Of a stretch of DNA of 64,000 bases, positions 53,003 to 63,654 are shown piece after piece; the stretch's first letter is position 1; each line of letters starts with the position of its first letter. This stretch comes from Salibacterium aidingense DSM 18341 (GTDB taxonomy: Bacteria > Bacillota > Bacilli > Bacillales > Marinococcaceae). The stretch is taken from the NCBI RefSeq assembly GCF_000429685.1, contig NZ_AUCI01000003.1, positions 186,001 through 250,000 of the forward strand, given 5' to 3'. The notes under the pieces were generated by a model. The model saw only the letters and a list, made by a program, of their open reading frames with translations. It made no database searches and had not been told where the DNA came from. Made by a program: the position numbers and the translations under genes.

Positions 53003-55162
53003 TTAAGATACCGGCATCCATATCTCAAATTCCGAACCTTTTCCTTTTTCACTGTCAACATGAATCCGTCCGCCGGCTTCTTCAACGATTTGGAAACATG
53101 TCATCAATCCGAGGCCGGTCCCATCCGATTTCGTAGTGTAAAAAGGGGTTCCCAGTTTTTCAAGTGTTTCCTCTTCCATTCCCTTTCCATTATCCTTTAC
53201 TTTCACCGATATCCCGTCATTGGTTTTTCCAGACAGCCATTTTGTCTCAACACTGATCCTGCCTTCCCCTTCGATGGCTTCCATTGCATTTTTTATAAGA
53301 TTCATCATAACTTGTTTTAATTTTTTCTCTTCCGTATATATTTCAGGGAGGTTTGGTTCTAATACTGTTTCTACTGCAATACCTTTTTTCCCGGCCTGTG
53401 CTTTAAATAAGTAGATGGTCTCCTGAATGACATCATTAAACTGCACATACTGTTTTTCATTATCCTTTTCCGGCTTTGCTATCGTAAGAAGATCCTCCAC
53501 GATACTATTCACCCGTTCAATTTCGCTCATAATAATCTGGTAATGATAACCGTTGATATCGTCATCATTGGAAGATTCCTTAAACAGCTGCATGAACCCT
53601 TGTATGGTAGTTAGCGGGTTTCTTATTTCATGGGCAAAGCCGGCTGATAATTTACCGATCACTTTCAACTTCTCACTACGCAGTAATTCTTTTTCCATTT
53701 CCCGCTTTTCGGTTACTTCCTTGAATACTAACAATATATCTTCAATTTTCTCCTCATCTTCAAGGGTAGGCAGCGGCGTGATACTTAGGAAAAACGAATG
53801 GGTGCTTCCCTGGATCGTACAGTCAAATTCATAAATCTGGGAGCTTTGTTCATTACTGCGGTGTAAGTGGACATGTTGAATAAAAGCTTTAAAATCCGGA
53901 TTAGCTTCCATTAAGTCATGTAAGGAACGCCCAAGTACATTATCTTTATCAAATTGAAACAATTTTTCACATGTTCGGTTAAACGTGGTAATGCTTTGAT
54001 CCCTGCGATTAATAGAGATCACGCCATTATCGGTGGTTTCCAGAATTAATGTTGATTTACGATGCGCTTTTTCCCGTTCTTCCAGTCTCTCTGTCATGTC
54101 ATTAAAGGTACGGGTTAGTTTATTTATCTCTTCATAAGCATTGGACTGAAGCGGGAGGACTTTTTTACCGACAGCGAAATCTCCAGTGGCTGACACCAAT
54201 TTCTCCACCGGCTGCACAATATAACGGGAAAGTTTAAAAACGGCAGTGATGGTTATCAATAATACAACACTGAATAAAAGCAAATATTTGGTTAACAAAT
54301 TGCGCAGCGGCGCATACATTTCATCCTCCGGCACAGAGATCCCGACATACCAGTCATTGCTGAATCCCTCCATATGTCCTACAGGAGCAATGGCATTTAC
54401 GGTTTCTTTATCTTCGTTATGTATCAGCCCCGGCTGGGTTCCGATGTTTTCCATCGACTCCATTTCTGTATTTGTTTCTTCTAAAAAGTTCTCTTCCAGC
54501 ACATAATCATGATTGGGGTGGGCAATATAATCACCTTCCTGATTCAATAAGAATGTATCCCCGGCTACATTTACATTTTGCTGCTGCTGCGAATATTGAT
54601 CTATTCTCTCCCACAAAAAAGACCATAAATGTTCTAGGTCAAACGAAGGGGAAATAACGCCTATTACTTCCCCTTCTTCATTTTCTACAGCTGCAGCCAT
54701 GGCAAGAATAGGACTGTCCACGACTGGAGAAAGAAATATTTCAGATAAGAACAGTCCTCCCTGGCTGGCTTCCTGAAACCATTCCCGTCCGGCTACATTA
54801 TTTCCAACCACTGTTCCATCCGTATCAACCGTTACCATGCCTTCGGTGTTTACAAAAATCAGTCCATAATATAAATCATGATTATTTACAAACTTCATAA
54901 ATTCCCGCTGGATTTCTTCTTCTTCTGCCTCTTCATTCATTAATACTGGATTTTGAGATAACTGTTCTAAATCTGTCAGTCTTTCACGGATAATATCTTC
55001 AATCGCGAGGGATAAATTATCAGAGAAAATAAAAAGGGTCTGCTCGATCCGATTCGTTAAATCATTTTTCTGTGTCTGGTAAGATATAATTCCAGCCGCG
55101 ATCAACGGGATGCATGTTATGCCTAAAAAAATTAATAAAAGTTTCGATCGGAGGGTTCTCAT
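53003..55162 (-). CDS. orphan membrane sensor histidine kinase (dCache-HAMP-PAS)
   Basis: A 719-residue kinase. In order: helix TM1 (about 6-27), an extracellular double-Cache sensor (about 30-285; LIFVNTEGMVTVDTDG), TM2 (about 292-310), HAMP (about 311-365), a PAS domain (about 370-480), HisKA with phospho-acceptor H511 in GFAHEIRNPLTTIQG, and HATPase_c (NLIKNAMEAIEG, GTGLGLMTCFQIVEE). ATG 55162 follows TAGGTGA. No response regulator is adjacent. In Bacilli such orphan kinases often feed Spo0F; with the nearby RsfA-like gene a sporulation link is possible but inferred. Confidence 0.9.
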   Translation of the reverse strand: MRTLRSKLLLIFLGITCIPLIAAGIISYQTQKNDLTNRIEQTLFIFSDNLSLAIEDIIRERLTDLEQLSQNPVLMNEEAEEEEIQREFMKFVNNHDLYYGLIFVNTEGMVTVDTDGTVVGNNVAGREWFQEASQGGLFLSEIFLSPVVDSPILAMAAAVENEEGEVIGVISPSFDLEHLWSFLWERIDQYSQQQQNVNVAGDTFLLNQEGDYIAHPNHDYVLEENFLEETNTEMESMENIGTQPGLIHNEDKETVNAIAPVGHMEGFSNDWYVGISVPEDEMYAPLRNLLTKYLLLFSVVLLITITAVFKLSRYIVQPVEKLVSATGDFAVGKKVLPLQSNAYEEINKLTRTFNDMTERLEEREKAHRKSTLILETTDNGVISINRRDQSITTFNRTCEKLFQFDKDNVLGRSLHDLMEANPDFKAFIQHVHLHRSNEQSSQIYEFDCTIQGSTHSFFLSITPLPTLEDEEKIEDILLVFKEVTEKREMEKELLRSEKLKVIGKLSAGFAHEIRNPLTTIQGFMQLFKESSNDDDINGYHYQIIMSEIERVNSIVEDLLTIAKPEKDNEKQYVQFNDVIQETIYLFKAQAGKKGIAVETVLEPNLPEIYTEEKKLKQVMMNLIKNAMEAIEGEGRISVETKWLSGKTNDGISVKVKDNGKGMEEETLEKLGTPFYTTKSDGTGLGLMTCFQIVEEAGGRIHVDSEKGKGSEFEIWMPVS

Positions 55163-55341
55163 ACTATTCACCTACATTCATACGCGTAATACTCCGTTTA
55201 TCTGAAATTCCCCTTTTTCTTACAGTTTCCTTCTCTGATGCTTCCCCTTACATTCTGTTTCCAAGTATGTATAATTCCTATCTGTTCTGTCTACACTAGA
55301 ACCTGTCAATCTACTTATAGGCACTGAAGGAGAGATTATCT

Positions 55342-55929
55342 ATGAATATTAGACAGGATGCCTGGTCTGATAAAGACGACAAATATTTGGCAGAAACTAT
55401 TCTAAAGCATATCCGCGAAGGGAGCACACAGTTGAAGGCTTTTGACGAGGTCGGCGATGCATTGGACAGAACTTCAGCAGCGTGCGGTTTCCGCTGGAAT
55501 GCTATAGTCCGGCTCGATTATAATGAGGAAGTGAAACAGGCAAAACGAGAACGAAAACAAAAAATGAGGGCTTCTGCTCATCAAGCCGCTACAAAAATCA
55601 ACCCATCGGCACCTCGTTCCTTGTCCAATATAAACTCTATCATCTCCGCTCTGAAGGATATGGAAAAAAAACTGGACTCTTTTCAACATGCCTCGGATGC
55701 CGAAAAGGCAGAGGCAGAAGCAGCAGAGCTGCAAACTCGTAACGCTCAGCTGCGTGAAGAGATTGATAGAATTAATCAGGAATATGAAACGGTAAAACAA
55801 GATTATGATCTGATTGTCCATATGATGAATCGGGCAAGAGAACTCGCAATGACAGAAGAATCATCTCCCGTTCCCAATTTTTTCCGCATGGACAAAAACG
55901 GCAATCTGGAAAAAATCGCAAACGGCTGA
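55342..55929 (+). CDS. RsfA-family prespore transcriptional regulator
   Basis: A 195-residue protein. The N-terminal Myb/SANT-like DNA-binding region (about residues 5-60; [38 protein letters not shown]) is typical of RsfA/YlbO, which tune sigma-F and sigma-G regulons. A basic stretch ([12 protein letters not shown]), a linker and a long C-terminal coiled coil (about 105-165; [20 protein letters not shown]) follow. GAAGGAGAG precedes the ATG. It is monocistronic. Targets are unknown. Confidence 0.88.
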   Translation: MNIRQDAWSDKDDKYLAETILKHIREGSTQLKAFDEVGDALDRTSAACGFRWNAIVRLDYNEEVKQAKRERKQKMRASAHQAATKINPSAPRSLSNINSIISALKDMEKKLDSFQHASDAEKAEAEAAELQTRNAQLREEIDRINQEYETVKQDYDLIVHMMNRARELAMTEESSPVPNFFRMDKNGNLEKIANG

Positions 55930-56028
55930 GCGCCGCATTTTTCATTATCTCACATTTTTCGACAAGAAAGAAGATAATCCTATATGTGATACGCAAATTT
56001 TTAAACTGCCTGTTTCTTTACCCGTGCA

Positions 56029-56059
56029 AAAATCCCCAGGGGATCCGTGTCCCCTGGGG
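56029..56059 (-). terminator. terminator of the 6S RNA transcript
   Basis: A perfect ten-base GC stem (CCCCAGGGGA with TCCCCTGGGG) around six bases, followed on the minus strand by ATTTTT. It lies about 22 bases after the 6S RNA 3' end. Confidence 0.88.
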
Positions 56060-56078
56060 ATGCATCTTATCAACATAA

Positions 56079-56275
56079 ATAGAAGAGTCCCGATGTGCCG
56101 TCAAACTGACTTAGTTTTGAAGCCTGCTCTCGGCAGGTGGGTGCCCTGTTCAATCGTTCAAACGTCCACGTTTAGAGGCTTGTCATTCCGATTGAAACTG
56201 CAGGCTCCCAATGTAAAACTGTTGGCTCAAAACGATTAGTGTCCCACGTACACCTCAGGACTCTTCAAATTGGTT
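56079..56275 (-). ncRNA. bsrA: 6S RNA (BsrA/SsrS type)
   Basis: 6S RNA folds into a long hairpin that mimics an open promoter and sequesters sigma-A RNA polymerase in stationary phase. The two ends are complementary: GAAGAGTCC...GAGGTG at the 5' end with CACATC...GGACTCTTC at the 3' end (56266 to 56082), giving a closing stem and about 185 bases between. A near-consensus promoter, the terminator and the position just upstream of aspS match bsrA in B. subtilis. Exact ends are estimated. The short open frame crossing it is not a gene. Confidence 0.85.
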
Positions 56276-56281
56276 GATTAC

Positions 56282-56310
56282 ATCATAGCATGCATAGATT
56301 CACCGGTCAA
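56282..56310 (-). promoter_or_regulatory. sigma-A promoter of 6S RNA
   Basis: Minus-strand TTGACC, 17 bases and TATGAT, seven bases upstream of the estimated RNA start. Confidence 0.8.
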
Positions 56311-56450
56311 GAATGTACGAACCCCTTCCGCGCGTTTCGATAAAAAATAAGATAAAGTAACTATTTTTTATGATGTTTCACCTGCGACAATTTCGGGTAA
56401 TGAATGATTTAACCACTATTTACATAAAAGAAAGGAACGTCAGCTTTCTC

Positions 56451-56756
56451 ATGAGCAATAGACACACGGAAACAGACTGGCTGGACAGACAGGAAATCAT
56501 TCACGTAGAACAGACCATCGAATGGCTTGAAAAAAAGCAGAAGGAGTACAGCGATTGGCTTTATTTATATGAAGACTCCCTGAAGACAAGCTTTCATCAT
56601 TACTCTCTTCGGGAAGTATTTGATATCTCCTACCGCTGGACTCCAGGCCAGATCGGCTTTTTATATATTCATACTACCGCAGGGGTACGCACATTTCAGA
56701 TAAAGACAGATCCGTCCGGCTTCATTACTTCCTTTCAGCGTACAGATCATATTTAG
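56451..56756 (+). CDS. hypothetical protein between 6S RNA and aspS
   Basis: The frame is open from 56370; I take ATG 56451 (101 residues) because AAAGGAAC lies upstream, though at a long spacing. The product is charged with no membrane segment: helical, aromatic-rich N-terminal half (TIEWLEKKQKEYSDWLYLYE), then a likely beta-rich part (PGQIGFLYIHTTAGVRTF). I recognise no family. It converges with aspS, 19 bases away. Confidence 0.6.
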   Translation: MSNRHTETDWLDRQEIIHVEQTIEWLEKKQKEYSDWLYLYEDSLKTSFHHYSLREVFDISYRWTPGQIGFLYIHTTAGVRTFQIKTDPSGFITSFQRTDHI

Positions 56757-56775
56757 TACCCATGATTGTTTCTCT

Positions 56776-58551
56776 TTACTCTTCTTCGTTTGAAACCACT
56801 TGAAGATTAAGCTCCTCCAGCTGGCTCTCACTTACATCCCCCGGAGCTCCTGTCAACAGGCAGCTTGCACTCGCTGTTTTTGGAAATGCAATGGTATCAC
56901 GGAGATTATTCCGGCCTGCAAGGATCATGACGAGACGGTCGAACCCAAGGGCTATACCGCCATGGGGAGGGGTGCCGTAATCAAATGCATCAAGAAGAAA
57001 TCCAAACTGATTTCGGGCTTCTTCCTTGCTGAAGCCCAGTACGCGGAACATCGTTTCCTGAAGATCACTATCATAGATACGCTGCGAGCCGCCTCCTAAT
57101 TCATAACCATTCAAGACCAGGTCGTACGCTTGGGCACGGACTTCTTCTGGGTGATCTTCCAGTTTGTCCATGTCTTCTATCATCGGACTTGTAAACGGAT
57201 GATGCATTGCTGTATACTTTCCGGTTTCTGGATCATATTCCATCAATGGAAATTCCGTTACCCACAAGAAATGATAGGCACTATGATCTATTAAGTCCAG
57301 CTCTTTTCCAAATTTGAGGCGCAGAGCCCCCATCGCATCAAATACGATTTCTTTTTTATCTGCTCCAAAGAAAAGCAGATCGCCTGCTTCCGCACCCAGT
57401 GCTTTTCGAAGCTGCGTCGTTTCTTCTTCGTTAAAGAACTTGGCAATCGGGCCCTTTAACTGATTCTCTTCTACTTTGAGCCAGGCCAGTCCTTTCGCCC
57501 CATAAATGGCAACAAATTCAGCAAGATCATCAATTTCCTTACGGGACATGGAGTCAGCCACTCCCTTAACATTGAGCCCCTTTACAATTCCGCCGTTTTT
57601 CACCGCATCGGCAAACACTTTAAAGCCGCTGTCTTTCACAATATGAGACAGTTCTACCAATTCCATGCCAAAGCGGGTATCCGGTTTATCGGAACCAAAG
57701 CGGTGCATTGCTTCATCGTAGGTAAGCCGTTGAAACGGAGCCTGAAGATCGATGCCGTGAATTTCTTTCATCACCCGCTGCATCATTTTTTCGATCATTG
57801 GCAGAAAATCTTCTGTATTCATAAACGAGGCTTCAATATCTATCTGGGTGAATTCCGGCTGACGGTCTGCTCTCAAATCCTCGTCCCGAAAACAGCGTAC
57901 AATCTGATAATATTTTTCGAAACCGGACACCATTAACAACTGCTTAAATAGCTGCGGGGATTGAGGAAGAGCATAAAACTCCCCGTGATGAACACGACTG
58001 GGAACCAGATAATCGCGTGCCCCTTCCGGTGTGCTTTTCGTAAGCATCGGCGTCTCCATTTCCAGAAAATCCTGCTCGTCTAAGTAATCCCGAATGAGTT
58101 TAGCTGTACGGTGACGCATTTTGAACGTTTCTCTCATTTCCGGACGCCGCAGATCCAGATAGCGGTGCCTTAAGCGCACATCTTCCGAGACATCTGTTTC
58201 ATCTTCTATCTGAAAAGGCAGCGGCTTTGATTCATTAAGGATAGTTACTTCTTCTACCTGCACTTCCACCGTACCGGTGGGAATTTTTTCATTATAAGTC
58301 TCTTCATCCCTTTTCACTACTGTTCCTTTCACATCCAGAACATATTCACTTCTGACTTTATCCATTGTTTTCAGGGCGGTTTCCGAAATTTCCGGATTCG
58401 CGACAATCTGCACAATTCCGCTGCGGTCCCGCAAATCGACAAAGATAACCTGACCTAAATCACGTCTTGTCTGGGCCCACCCCTTTAATTCAACTTTTGA
58501 TCCAATCGTGGATTCAGAAATTTCTGTGCAGTAGTGTGTTCGACCGATCAT
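56776..58551 (-). CDS. aspS: Aspartyl-tRNA synthetase
   Basis: AspS charges tRNA-Asp. The 591-residue bacterial-type class II enzyme has an N-terminal OB anticodon-binding domain ([23 protein letters not shown]), motif 2 ([20 protein letters not shown] split at FRDEDLR), the GAD insertion and motif 3 ([16 protein letters not shown]). Its start overlaps the hisS stop by four bases (ATGA), so the pair is coupled and shares the T-box leader. Confidence 0.98.
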   Translation of the reverse strand: MIGRTHYCTEISESTIGSKVELKGWAQTRRDLGQVIFVDLRDRSGIVQIVANPEISETALKTMDKVRSEYVLDVKGTVVKRDEETYNEKIPTGTVEVQVEEVTILNESKPLPFQIEDETDVSEDVRLRHRYLDLRRPEMRETFKMRHRTAKLIRDYLDEQDFLEMETPMLTKSTPEGARDYLVPSRVHHGEFYALPQSPQLFKQLLMVSGFEKYYQIVRCFRDEDLRADRQPEFTQIDIEASFMNTEDFLPMIEKMMQRVMKEIHGIDLQAPFQRLTYDEAMHRFGSDKPDTRFGMELVELSHIVKDSGFKVFADAVKNGGIVKGLNVKGVADSMSRKEIDDLAEFVAIYGAKGLAWLKVEENQLKGPIAKFFNEEETTQLRKALGAEAGDLLFFGADKKEIVFDAMGALRLKFGKELDLIDHSAYHFLWVTEFPLMEYDPETGKYTAMHHPFTSPMIEDMDKLEDHPEEVRAQAYDLVLNGYELGGGSQRIYDSDLQETMFRVLGFSKEEARNQFGFLLDAFDYGTPPHGGIALGFDRLVMILAGRNNLRDTIAFPKTASASCLLTGAPGDVSESQLEELNLQVVSNEEE

Positions 58552-59831
58552 TCTTTTTCCTCCTTCAATTGTGCTGACAAATAAGTGGTCAGTTCCGTTA
58601 TATCCATTTCCTGCTGTTCTCCGCTGTTCATGTTTTTTACATTAATTCTGCCGGCCTGCCATTCTTCTTCTCCCAGCACTGCGGTAAAGGAAGCCTGCAG
58701 GCGGTCCGCTGCTTTAAACTGCCCTTTCATTTTCTTATTCATATAATCTTTATCGGCTGAAATCCCGGCTCTCCGAAGTTCCGTTAACAGGGCCGTGCCT
58801 TCTTTATCAGGCTCTTCTCCCTGTGTAACCAGGTAACAGTCCAGCCCTTGATTCACTGGAATCTCCACCCCCTGCGTTTCAAGGGCCATTAACAGCCGTT
58901 CCACACTAAGAGCAAACCCGATACCAGGCGCTTCCGGACCTCCTATTTCTTCCACCAGTCCGTTATAGCGCCCCCCGCCGGTCAAGGTCGAGATGGCACC
59001 AAAGCCTTCTCCTTCAATCATAATTTCAAAGGCGGTATTGTTATAATAGTCAAGCCCCCGTACCAGCCCAGGGTCAACTTCATAGTCTATCCCCATTTTA
59101 TCCAATAATTCCTGCACCGTTTGGAAATACTGCCTTGATTCTTCATTCAAATATTCCAGGATGGAGGGTGCAGTTTTCATAAGAGGGTGGTCCTTATCCT
59201 CTTTGCAATCGAGAATACGCAGCGGGTTCTTTTCAAGACGGCTCTGACAGTCTTCACAAAATTCATCGATATGTGGTTTGAAATGGCGGATTAATGCCTC
59301 GCGGTGCGCTTTGCGGCTTTCCTGATCACCCAGACTGTTTAGAACAAGTTTTAAACCTTTTAACCCTGTTTCCTTGTAAAATTCCATCGCCAGAGAGATC
59401 ACTTCCGCATCAATAGAAGGATCGGCACTTCCTATCACTTCCACCCCAAACTGTACAAACTGGCGCATTCTTCCCGACTGCGGCCGTTCGTAACGGAACA
59501 TAGGACCTGTATAATACAATTTATCCGGCTGATTTGGAAGCCCAAACCGTTTGTTTTCCACAAAAGAGCGGACCACAGCCGCTGTCCCTTCCGGCCTTAA
59601 CGTCAGGCTCCGCCCGGAACGATCCTTAAAGGTATACATTTCTTTCTGTACAATATCCGTGGTATCCCCAACGCCGCGCTGAAATAATTCAGTCTGTTCA
59701 AAAATAGGGGTACGAATTTCAGCATAATTGAACCGGCGGCAGATATCATGCCATATTGATTCAACGTACTGCCATTTTTCTGACGTGCCGGGCAGGATGT
59801 CCTGTGTTCCCCTCGGTATACGAATATCCAT
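58548..59831 (-). CDS. hisS: Histidyl-tRNA synthetase
   Basis: HisS charges tRNA-His. The 427-residue class II enzyme has motif 1 ([15 protein letters not shown]), motif 2 ([20 protein letters not shown]), the HisA block [15 protein letters not shown] and motif 3 ([15 protein letters not shown]), then the anticodon-binding domain. GGAAGGGAGT lies upstream of the ATG. It is first in the hisS-aspS operon. Confidence 0.98.
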   Translation of the reverse strand: MDIRIPRGTQDILPGTSEKWQYVESIWHDICRRFNYAEIRTPIFEQTELFQRGVGDTTDIVQKEMYTFKDRSGRSLTLRPEGTAAVVRSFVENKRFGLPNQPDKLYYTGPMFRYERPQSGRMRQFVQFGVEVIGSADPSIDAEVISLAMEFYKETGLKGLKLVLNSLGDQESRKAHREALIRHFKPHIDEFCEDCQSRLEKNPLRILDCKEDKDHPLMKTAPSILEYLNEESRQYFQTVQELLDKMGIDYEVDPGLVRGLDYYNNTAFEIMIEGEGFGAISTLTGGGRYNGLVEEIGGPEAPGIGFALSVERLLMALETQGVEIPVNQGLDCYLVTQGEEPDKEGTALLTELRRAGISADKDYMNKKMKGQFKAADRLQASFTAVLGEEEWQAGRINVKNMNSGEQQEMDITELTTYLSAQLKEEKE

Positions 59832-59995
59832 TCATCAAACTCCCTTCCACTTCTTTTTTGATTGGAAAAGCACCCTTTGGAAAAAAACATTTCTATAGGA
59901 TTGCTGTTTACCGCATACACTGCGGGCGGACGCTTTCTACTCCTTGCCGAAAAGTTCCTGTACGGGCTGAATTCGTACGACTGGACCTCAACCTA

Positions 59996-60275
59996 AATAA
60001 AAAACCCGCCTCCCGTATATACGAGGGACGAGTTGTTGTGCCCGTGGTACCACCCTAATTGAAACATACCCTGTATGCTTCCACTTCATCCAGTTAACGC
60101 CTGGATACGTCCGCCCCTACCAGCTGTCCGGCTTTCGAAGCAGCGCCTCAAGAGTGTCTTTCAACAAGGTGCAATTGGAACTGATCTCAGCTGCAGCAGT
60201 TCCTCTCTGAAAATGCTTGTCCCTGTTTACTTTCTCTGTCTTCAGCTCTTCTTTATCAGCGTTTTCCATAACTGA
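59996..60275 (-). promoter_or_regulatory. T-box riboswitch of hisS-aspS
   Basis: The minus strand carries the T-box AGGGTGGTACCACG (60056-60043), then a terminator stem closing in GGCGGG and six T residues near 60000. A long structured leader runs from the promoter. The remaining 164 bases to hisS show nothing else. By gene context it should sense tRNA-His (or tRNA-Asp); the specifier codon was not fixed. Confidence 0.9.
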
Positions 60276-60280
60276 TAACT

Positions 60281-60309
60281 ATCATACGAATCTCGACATG
60301 GATTGTCAA
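60281..60309 (-). promoter_or_regulatory. sigma-A promoter of the hisS-aspS leader
   Basis: Minus-strand TTGACA, 17 bases and TATGAT, six bases from the dtd stop codon. Confidence 0.85.
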
Positions 60310-60314
60310 CCTGT

Positions 60315-60764
60315 TTATTGTTTATCGGGTGAATCGAGAATAAATGTGACGGGACCATCGTTAGTAAGGGAAATTTGCATCACTGCTCCAAATGCTCCTG
60401 TTTCCACTGCCGCTCCCTTTTGCCTTAGCAATTCATTAAATCGGTGATACAGGGCTTCCGCCTGCTCTGGTTTGGCAGCCTGCATGAAATTCGGGCGTCT
60501 TCCTTTTCTGCTGTCCCCATATAACGTGAATTGAGGAATAGACAGCACCTTTCCTCCGTGATCCAGGACAGAACGATTCATTTTGTTTTCCTCATCCTCA
60601 AAAATCCTTAAATGCAGAAGCTTTTCAGCCATCCAAAGCAGGTCCTCTTCCTCATCCGTATGGGTGAAGCCAACAAGGGCGACAATACCTATGTCAATGG
60701 ATCCGACCGTTTCTCCTTCTACCTCACATCTTCCGTTTTCACTCCGCTGAATGACAACTCTCAT
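60315..60764 (-). CDS. dtd: D-aminoacyl-tRNA deacylase
   Basis: Dtd hydrolyses D-amino acids (and glycine) from mischarged tRNA. The 149-residue enzyme has [17 protein letters not shown] at the N-terminus, [18 protein letters not shown] with the catalytic SQxT-like block, and [17 protein letters not shown] with the cis Gly-Pro-like region. AAGGAAAGGG lies well upstream of the ATG. It follows relA by 24 bases. Confidence 0.96.
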   Translation of the reverse strand: MRVVIQRSENGRCEVEGETVGSIDIGIVALVGFTHTDEEEDLLWMAEKLLHLRIFEDEENKMNRSVLDHGGKVLSIPQFTLYGDSRKGRRPNFMQAAKPEQAEALYHRFNELLRQKGAAVETGAFGAVMQISLTNDGPVTFILDSPDKQ

Positions 60765-60788
60765 TTTGTTTTCGTGCCCTTTCCTTAG

Positions 60789-62969
60789 TTAATGAATCAT
60801 ACGCCGCACCGAATAAATATCCGGGAGCTTTTTCACCTTTTCCACTACACGGTGAAGGTGATCAATGTTAGTGATAGATATGGTTACATCAATGACAGCT
60901 ACTTTGTTTTTATCAGACCGGCCGTTCACAGCCGTGATATTGGTTTTGGTTTCCGTTACTGCATGCAGCACTTCATTTAACAATCCTCGGCGGTCATAGC
61001 CGGTAATCTCAATATCCACACTGTAATTTTTCCGCTGATAGTTGGCCGCTTCCCACTCTACCGAGAGCAGCCGGGATTCTTCTTCTATATTTTTTACATT
61101 GGGACAATCCTTGCGGTGAACGGATACACCGCGTCCTTTGGTGATAAAACCAACAATGTCATCGCCCGGAACAGGGTTACAGCATTTGGAGAGGCGGATG
61201 AGCATATTGTCTACGCCTTTTACGTTTACCCCCGTGCCTGTTTTCTTTGTTTCCGTCTGTGTGGTAACGTCCTTAACTGCTTCTGCGACCGGCTTTTGTT
61301 CTTCTTCTTGTTCCTGCTGCTGTCTAACTTTATCAGTGAGACGGGTAACAATCTGCTTGGGGCTCACTCCATTATATCCGACTGCAGCAAACATATCTTC
61401 TTCGCCGCTGAAGCTGAACTTATCAGCAGTTTCCTTTTTATTCTCATCGGTTAAAACGTCTTTAGGGTCAAAGCCTTGGCTTTTTAATTCTTTTTCCACC
61501 ATTTCCTTCCCCTTTAAGACGTTTTCTTCACGGCGTTCTTTTTTATAGAACTGTTTTATTTTATTTTTGGCATGAGAACTCTGGGTTAATTTCAGCCAGT
61601 CCTTACTGGGACCGTACGAATGCTTTGACGTCAGCATTTCCACAATATCGCCTGTATTAAGCTGGTAATCAAGAGGCACCATCTTACCGTTTACTTTTGC
61701 GCCGATGGTCCGGTTCCCGATTTCCGTATGAATACGATAGGCAAAGTCGATAGGAACCGAGCCCCGGGGGAGTTCAATGACATCGCCTTTAGGGGTGAAG
61801 ACGAATACCATATCAGAAAATAGATCCATTTTCAGAGATTCCATGAAATCCTGTGCGTCTGCGGTTTCGTTCTGCCATTCTATAATCTCGCGGAACCACG
61901 TCAATTTATCTTCCAGTGATTTACCTGCCGCAGATTTGCCTTCTTTATATGCCCAATGGGCAGCAACTCCAAACTCTGCAATCCGGTGCATATCCTCGGA
62001 TCGAATCTGCACTTCCAGCGGCTCTCCCTTAGGGCCTATCACCGTTGTATGAAGCGACTGGTACATATTAGCCTTAGGCATGGCAATATAGTCTTTGAAT
62101 CGCCCAGGCATCGGCTTCCAGCACGTATGAATGATACCAAGGACCGCATAACAATCCTTAATGCTTTTTACGATGATGCGGACTGCCAGCAGATCATAAA
62201 TTTCATTAAATTGTTTCTTCTGCTTCACCATTTTTCGGTAAATGCTGTAAATGTGCTTGGGCCGTCCGTATAATTCATCAGCTTCGATGTTTATATCCTT
62301 CATGTTGTCCTTTATTTCACTAATGACTTCATCAATGTACTGTTCCCGCTCGGCCCGCTTTTGTTTCATTAAATTCACAATACGGTAATACTGCTGCGGG
62401 TCTAAATAACGCAGGGCAGTATCTTCCAGTTCCCATTTGATGGTAGATATCCCCAGCCTGTGAGCGAGCGGAGCGAAGATTTCAAGGGTTTCATTGGAAA
62501 TTCTGCGCTGCTTGTCCGGGGGAAGATGCTTTAACGTACGCATATTATGAAGGCGGTCCGCCAATTTAATTAAAATCACGCGGATATCCTTCGCCATAGC
62601 TACTACCATTTTACGATGGTTTTCCGCCTGCTGTTCTTCCTTTGATTTATATTTAATTTTTTTCAATTTGGTGACGCCGTCCACAAGCATCGCCACCTCA
62701 TCATTAAAGGCCTCTTCGATATCTTCCACTGTTACTTCCGTATCTTCCACGACGTCGTGTAGAAAAGCTCCAGCTAACGTATCCGGGTCCATCTGCAGTT
62801 CCACCAGAATGCCGACAACCTGGATGGGGTGCAGTATATAAGGTTCTCCAGATTTTCGATACTGATCTTTATGGGCCTCTTCTGCGTATTTATAAGCACG
62901 TTCCAAAAAGGAAACGTCATCCTCCGATAAAAATTCTCTGGATTTTTCCAACACTTCATCGATGGTCAT
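60789..62969 (-). CDS. relA: Bifunctional (p)ppGpp synthetase/hydrolase Rel
   Basis: The 726-residue long Rel sets alarmone levels in the stringent response. The hydrolase HD domain is intact ([26 protein letters not shown]), as is the synthetase ([32 protein letters not shown]), so both activities are expected. TGS ([20 protein letters not shown]), a zinc-finger-type region ([11 protein letters not shown]) and a C-terminal ACT domain follow. ATG 62969 has AGGGTGA upstream; an in-frame TTG 15 bases earlier is less likely. A sigma-A promoter lies before it. Confidence 0.97.
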   Translation of the reverse strand: MTIDEVLEKSREFLSEDDVSFLERAYKYAEEAHKDQYRKSGEPYILHPIQVVGILVELQMDPDTLAGAFLHDVVEDTEVTVEDIEEAFNDEVAMLVDGVTKLKKIKYKSKEEQQAENHRKMVVAMAKDIRVILIKLADRLHNMRTLKHLPPDKQRRISNETLEIFAPLAHRLGISTIKWELEDTALRYLDPQQYYRIVNLMKQKRAEREQYIDEVISEIKDNMKDINIEADELYGRPKHIYSIYRKMVKQKKQFNEIYDLLAVRIIVKSIKDCYAVLGIIHTCWKPMPGRFKDYIAMPKANMYQSLHTTVIGPKGEPLEVQIRSEDMHRIAEFGVAAHWAYKEGKSAAGKSLEDKLTWFREIIEWQNETADAQDFMESLKMDLFSDMVFVFTPKGDVIELPRGSVPIDFAYRIHTEIGNRTIGAKVNGKMVPLDYQLNTGDIVEMLTSKHSYGPSKDWLKLTQSSHAKNKIKQFYKKERREENVLKGKEMVEKELKSQGFDPKDVLTDENKKETADKFSFSGEEDMFAAVGYNGVSPKQIVTRLTDKVRQQQEQEEEQKPVAEAVKDVTTQTETKKTGTGVNVKGVDNMLIRLSKCCNPVPGDDIVGFITKGRGVSVHRKDCPNVKNIEEESRLLSVEWEAANYQRKNYSVDIEITGYDRRGLLNEVLHAVTETKTNITAVNGRSDKNKVAVIDVTISITNIDHLHRVVEKVKKLPDIYSVRRMIH

Positions 62970-63011
62970 GAAATCACCCTGCAAGCCTTTCTAAAATCAT
63001 TATTACTTTAT

Positions 63012-63040
63012 ATTATCTTTAAATTTTATAATTCTGTAAA
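63012..63040 (-). promoter_or_regulatory. sigma-A promoter of relA
   Basis: Minus-strand TTTACA, 17 bases and GATAAT, 43 bases before the chosen start. Confidence 0.65.
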
Positions 63041-63102
63041 GGATAAAGAAATATGTCGAAACAAACCGAATGTTTTCCCCGTCTGGCTTGATAACAGATA
63101 GT

Positions 63103-63131
63103 AAAAAGTGCTCCAAAAATAGAGCACCTTT
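63103..63131 (-). terminator. terminator of the recJ-apt unit
   Basis: Minus-strand GGTGCTC pairs with GAGCACT around eight bases and ends in TTTTTACT. It separates apt from relA. Confidence 0.75.
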
Positions 63132-63138
63132 AACCCTT

Positions 63139-63654
63139 CTATTCAAATGTAACGAGGGAGTAGATATCGTACTCACTCAGGCTTTCTCTGCCGTTTAAAT
63201 ACAGCAGTTCAATCATGAAAGCCATACCGGCCACCCGGCCGCCCAGTTCTTCAACCAGTTTCACCGTTGCATTGACCGTGCCGCCGGTCGCAAGCAGGTC
63301 ATCCGTAATTAGTACATTCTGGCCGGGAAGAATCGCATCTTTGTGGATAGAAAGACTTGCCTCTCCATATTCGAGGCCATAATCAGCATCTACTGTTTCA
63401 CGCGGAAGCTTTCCTTTTTTTCTCACCGGTACAAAAGCCTTTTCAAGAGAATAAGCAATAGGACAGCCTACGACAAACCCTCTTGCTTCCGGTCCGACAA
63501 CAACGTCAATGTCCCGGCTGGAAGCAAAAGCTGTCATTTCATCTATCGCGCTTTTATAGACCGGTCCATTTTGCATTAAGGTTGTAATATCCTTGAAACG
63601 AATACCTTCCTTGGGATAATCTTCAATAATTGTAATATAATCTTTAAAATCCAT
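63139..63654 (-). CDS. apt: Adenine phosphoribosyltransferase
   Basis: Apt makes AMP from adenine and PRPP. The 171-residue enzyme has [31 protein letters not shown] and the PRPP motif [17 protein letters not shown]. It overlaps the recJ 3' end by 11 bases, with GAAGGTAGG before the ATG. recJ-apt-relA is the B. subtilis order. Confidence 0.97.
   Translation of the reverse strand: MDFKDYITIIEDYPKEGIRFKDITTLMQNGPVYKSAIDEMTAFASSRDIDVVVGPEARGFVVGCPIAYSLEKAFVPVRKKGKLPRETVDADYGLEYGEASLSIHKDAILPGQNVLITDDLLATGGTVNATVKLVEELGGRVAGMAFMIELLYLNGRESLSEYDIYSLVTFE

Noticed and set aside
56024-56239. 71-codon plus-strand frame across the 6S RNA
   Set aside because: The stretch is explained by the 6S RNA, its closing stem and its terminator on the minus strand.
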